Shown here in pieces: positions 61,816 through 64,000 of a DNA stretch of 64,000 bases (position 1 is its first letter; the number at the start of each line of letters is the position of its first letter). Where the stretch lies: NCBI RefSeq assembly GCF_016905445.1, contig NZ_JAFEXF010000010.1, forward strand, positions 1-64,000. The letters are read 5' to 3'. A program made the translations under genes and the position numbers. The stretch comes from Streptomyces sp. G44. Its GTDB lineage: Bacteria; Actinomycetota; Actinomycetes; Streptomycetales; Streptomycetaceae. Under the pieces are notes generated by a model. It was not told the DNA's origin, ran no database searches, and saw nothing but the letters and a program-made list of their open reading frames with translations.

Positions 61816-61834
61816 CTCCGCGCGCTGCACGGCA

Positions 61835-61874
61835 AAGGCCCCCGGGACCGGCTCACGGCCGCCCCGGGGGCCTT
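61835..61874. terminator. valS terminator
   Basis: AAGGCCCCCGGG (61835-61846) pairs with CCCGGGGGCCTT (61863-61874). It lies 20 bases after the valS stop and also faces the convergent gene ending at 61898. Confidence 0.8.
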
Positions 61875-61897
61875 CACCGTCGAACGGGACGCCGGTC

Positions 61898-62581
61898 TCA
61901 GCCCACCGGCCGGGCGTCCGCCGACGGCTCGTCGACCGGGCCCGCCGGGCCGATCAGCTCCACCTGGTGTTCGAAGAGCGCGCTCGGGCCGTCACCGGAG
62001 CCGTCGTCGGGGTCCTCGTCCCGCGGCGGCGGTTCGAGCCCGAGCCGCTCCAGCTCCGCGCCCGCGAGGGCGTCCAGGATCTCCGGGTCGCCGTGCCGCC
62101 ACCCCCAGGCCAGGCTGCCCGGCGTCGCCTCCGGGATCCGCGCGGCGGTGGCGGCCACCTCGTCCAGCGGCCTCAGCAGCGAGCGCAGGGCCAGCAGATC
62201 GCGGCCGTCGTCGGAGGCGGACAGGTCCCGCGCCGCGCCCGCCTGGCGGATCCACCGCACCCGGCGCGGCAGCCAGACGACGAGGACCAGGCCGACGGGG
62301 ACGACGAAGAGGGCGACGGCGCCCACGGCCACGGCGGTGCGCACCGCCACCGGGTCCATGGCGTCGACGGCGTCCGCCACCCGCCGCAGCGCCGTGTCCA
62401 GGCGCCCGTCGACCAGCGGGATGGGCGCCCGACGCTCCTGGAGGGCACGGGGGAGCGCGAGCAGACAGGCCAGCCGGTACGCCATGACGGCGGCGGCGGC
62501 CCACAGCGCGGCCCACAGCAGGACCCCGGCGTCACCGGCGAGCTGATGGGTCCGCCGGGCGGAATTCTGGGCATACCACAT
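61898..62581 (-). CDS. Hypothetical membrane protein, two helices
   Basis: 227 aa. One helix near residues 18-40 (GVLLWAALWAAAAVMAYRLA), a cytosolic or exposed segment, a second helix near 86-106 (VAVGAVALFVVPVGLVLVVW) followed by basic RRVRWIR, then an acidic soluble C-terminus (PPPRDEDPDDGSGDGPSALF). Not recognised as a named family. The ATG start has GGAGG 12 bases upstream, with a perfect palindrome between ribosome site and start codon. It is divergent from the histidine kinase and may belong to the same regulatory unit, but this is only positional. Confidence 0.65.
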   Translation of the reverse strand: MWYAQNSARRTHQLAGDAGVLLWAALWAAAAVMAYRLACLLALPRALQERRAPIPLVDGRLDTALRRVADAVDAMDPVAVRTAVAVGAVALFVVPVGLVLVVWLPRRVRWIRQAGAARDLSASDDGRDLLALRSLLRPLDEVAATAARIPEATPGSLAWGWRHGDPEILDALAGAELERLGLEPPPRDEDPDDGSGDGPSALFEHQVELIGPAGPVDEPSADARPVG

Positions 62582-62595
62582 GGTCAGATCTGACC
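62582..62595. promoter_or_regulatory. GGTCAGATCTGACC palindrome in a divergent leader
   Basis: A perfect 14-base palindrome lies directly between GGAGG and the ATG of the minus-strand membrane protein gene. It is about 76 bases from the kinase start on the other strand. It could be an operator, or an mRNA stem hiding the ribosome site. Confidence 0.45.
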
Positions 62596-62670
62596 TCCGG
62601 GACCGCCCGGGGGCGGTCCGCCGCGCCGTGGGGCCGTGCCGCACATCACCAAATCAGGGCCATAAGTCAG

Positions 62671-63867
62671 ATGAATCGGGTCGAAAGACCTTGGATGATG
62701 GAAGGCATGCACGACCGTCCCGCCGTCCAGGCGCTCCGCCGGGCGGCGGCCACCGGCCGTCGCCTGGCCGGACGCTGGGCCAAGGCGGCCCGGACCGTGG
62801 ACCTGCTCACGGCGCTGGGCGCGCTGGCGCTGATGAGCCTGGACGTGCCGGGCCTCGCCGCGGCGGACAATCCCCTCAACGGCCCCATGGCCGCCCTGGT
62901 CCTGGCGGCGGGCGCCGCCTCGCTGATGCTGCGCCGCACGGCGCCCTGGCTGACGTACGCCGTCGCGCTGTTCCTGCTCGGCTGGCTCTTCGAGCTGACG
63001 CTGGTGCAGTTCGCGCTGTACTCCCTGGGCCGGTACCGCGGCCGCCGGGCCGGGACGCTCGGTGTCATCGGCTATGTGGCGTTCGCCTACGCGCTGTTCC
63101 AGCTGCCCGGCTGGCCGCCGCACCGGGGCGAGACGCTCGGCGACTTCCTGAGCCTCGTCGTGCCGGTCGGCGTGCTCGCGGCGGGGGTCGGCGTGGCCGC
63201 CAACCGGCAGGACCTGGTCCGTGCCCTGGAGGCGCAGCGCGTGGAGACGGAGACGCTGCACGCCGTCCAGCAGGAGCGCGCCCGCATCGCGCGCGACGTG
63301 CACGACTTCGTCGGCCGCGAGCTGACGCTGCTGAGCGTGCGTTCCCAGGTGCTCGCGCGCCGGGCCGAGGGCGGCCCCTTCGCGGACGGCTTCGAGGAGC
63401 TGTCGGAGACGGCGCGCAGCGCGCACCGCATGCTGAACGAGATCATCGTCCAGCGCGGCGTGGACGGCACCCCCACCCCCGGCCTCGACGCCCTCCCCGA
63501 ACTCGCCGAGCGCAGCGGCCACGCGGGCAGCCCCGTGGAACTCCTGATCGACCCGGTGGCGCACCGCCTCTCCCCGCTGCGGCAGGCGGCGGTGCACCGC
63601 GTGGTCCAGGAGTGCCTGACGAACGCGGCCAAGCACGCCCCGGGGGAGCGGGTCACCGTCCGGGTGGACGTGACGGGCGGGCGCCTCGGCATCACGGTGC
63701 GCAACGCCTTGCCGGCCGCCCGCCCCGCCACGGCCCCGGTCTCTGCGGGCATCGGCACGACCGGCATGGCGGAGCGGATCCGGGCGGTGGGCGGCGCGTT
63801 CTCGGCGGGGCCGGCGGACGGGGCGTACGAGGTCCGCGCGTGCCTTCCGGCGGGCGAACTGACCTGA
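62671..63867 (+). CDS. Sensor histidine kinase, NarL-partner (HisKA_3) class
   Basis: 398 aa. Four to five helices (residues 40-180: VDLLTALGALALMSLDVPGL, PMAALVLAAGAASLMLRRTA, FLSLVVPVGVLAAGVGVAAN) precede the H-box ERARIARDVHDFVGRELTLL with the phosphorylated His. The ATPase domain has VVQECLTNAAKHAPGERVTV (N box) and GIGTTGMAERIRAVGGAF, a somewhat altered G box. Several in-frame ATGs exist at the start (62671, 62695, 62698, 62707), none with a good ribosome site; CATAAG just before the first may be a -10. No response regulator is next to it. Confidence 0.88.
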   Translation: MNRVERPWMMEGMHDRPAVQALRRAAATGRRLAGRWAKAARTVDLLTALGALALMSLDVPGLAAADNPLNGPMAALVLAAGAASLMLRRTAPWLTYAVALFLLGWLFELTLVQFALYSLGRYRGRRAGTLGVIGYVAFAYALFQLPGWPPHRGETLGDFLSLVVPVGVLAAGVGVAANRQDLVRALEAQRVETETLHAVQQERARIARDVHDFVGRELTLLSVRSQVLARRAEGGPFADGFEELSETARSAHRMLNEIIVQRGVDGTPTPGLDALPELAERSGHAGSPVELLIDPVAHRLSPLRQAAVHRVVQECLTNAAKHAPGERVTVRVDVTGGRLGITVRNALPAARPATAPVSAGIGTTGMAERIRAVGGAFSAGPADGAYEVRACLPAGELT

Positions 63868-63888
63868 TCCGCCCCGCGTGTGGGCGGC

Positions 63889-64000
63889 CTACGCCGCCGA
63901 CATCATCCGCTCGAGCCCGTCGAAGTCCTCCACGCACTTCCCGCACCCCAGCGCGACGCTGTCCAGCGGATCGTCGGCCGCGAACACCGGGATGCCGGTG
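63889..64000 (-). CDS. MreB/Mbl-type actin homologue, C-terminal end
   Basis: Runs off the right edge; only the last 36 residues are visible (TGIPVFAADDPLDSVALGCG, KCVEDFDGLERMMSAA). This matches the end of MreB-family cytoskeletal proteins, where 'TGxPVxxADxPLxSVxxGxGKxVE' lies before the C-terminal helix. MreB in Streptomyces works in spore-wall assembly. Which paralogue it is cannot be decided from this piece. Confidence 0.75.
   Translation of the reverse strand, partial: TGIPVFAADDPLDSVALGCGKCVEDFDGLERMMSAA

Overview
The window is GC-rich actinobacterial DNA, almost certainly a Streptomyces chromosome core. The signs are third-position G/C codon bias, many GTG starts, leaderless genes, a Fe-type superoxide dismutase with a nickel-regulator box, a clpP1-clpP2-clpX cluster after trigger factor, and a gene order (malQ, asd, S8 peptidase, pepN, sodF, amino-acid permeases, rpiB, nei, tig, clpP1P2, clpX, valS, an MreB-type gene) that I recall from the Streptomyces coelicolor chromosome. 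No prophage, plasmid, insertion sequence or CRISPR array was seen.

Layout. 1-8.4 kb: start of a secreted glycosidase, 4-alpha-glucanotransferase (malQ, whose 5' end runs through a suspicious near-pure C tract), a leaderless small membrane protein, a divergent TetR/flavin-monooxygenase pair with three matched operators, an EamA exporter, a LysR regulator, and a gene-poor stretch with two repeat families. 8.4-18 kb: aminopeptidase N, a PhzS-like monooxygenase, DUF1203, a LysR/MFS pair, aspartate-semialdehyde dehydrogenase, and a sigma factor overlapping a membrane-anchored partner. 18-29 kb: a TPPII-like secreted subtilase, Nudix hydrolase, Tat phosphoesterase, an AbiEi-like protein, a second aminopeptidase N, and a mycothiol-nitroreductase-like thioredoxin-fold protein. 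29-43 kb: sodF, three AAT-type amino-acid permeases interrupted by bioY and a flavin oxidase, rpiB, Nei, a superinfection-immunity-like membrane protein, an Eis-like acetyltransferase, a SpoIIE phosphatase and a CPA2 antiporter. 43-49 kb: an EF-hand protein, an ABC exporter operon ending in a broken HD-domain gene, an acyltransferase and an AT-richer intergenic region. 49-64 kb: two tRNAs, the tig-clpP1-clpP2-clpX proteostasis block, four tandem paralogous Pro-rich membrane proteins with a Uma2 remnant among them, valS, a membrane protein, an orphan histidine kinase and the tail of an MreB-type actin homologue.

How the genes work together. The strongest functional unit is tig-clpP1P2-clpX: co-translational folding followed by regulated proteolysis, with a ClgR-type box upstream of clpP1. 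Peptide and amino-acid turnover is a second theme: two M1 aminopeptidases, a TPPII-like peptidase and three permeases. Several divergent pairs (TetR/monooxygenase, LysR/MFS, membrane protein/kinase) carry palindromes placed where an operator would be.

The best candidate for an undescribed system is the 4.4-kb array of four paralogues (54642-59055). Each has a Pro-Gln-Gly-Tyr-rich cytosolic tail, one membrane helix and an extracytoplasmic domain with a conserved Cys-x-Trp-x-Asp-His-Ser-Thr motif. Homology calls here rest on motif recognition by eye, not on database searches.
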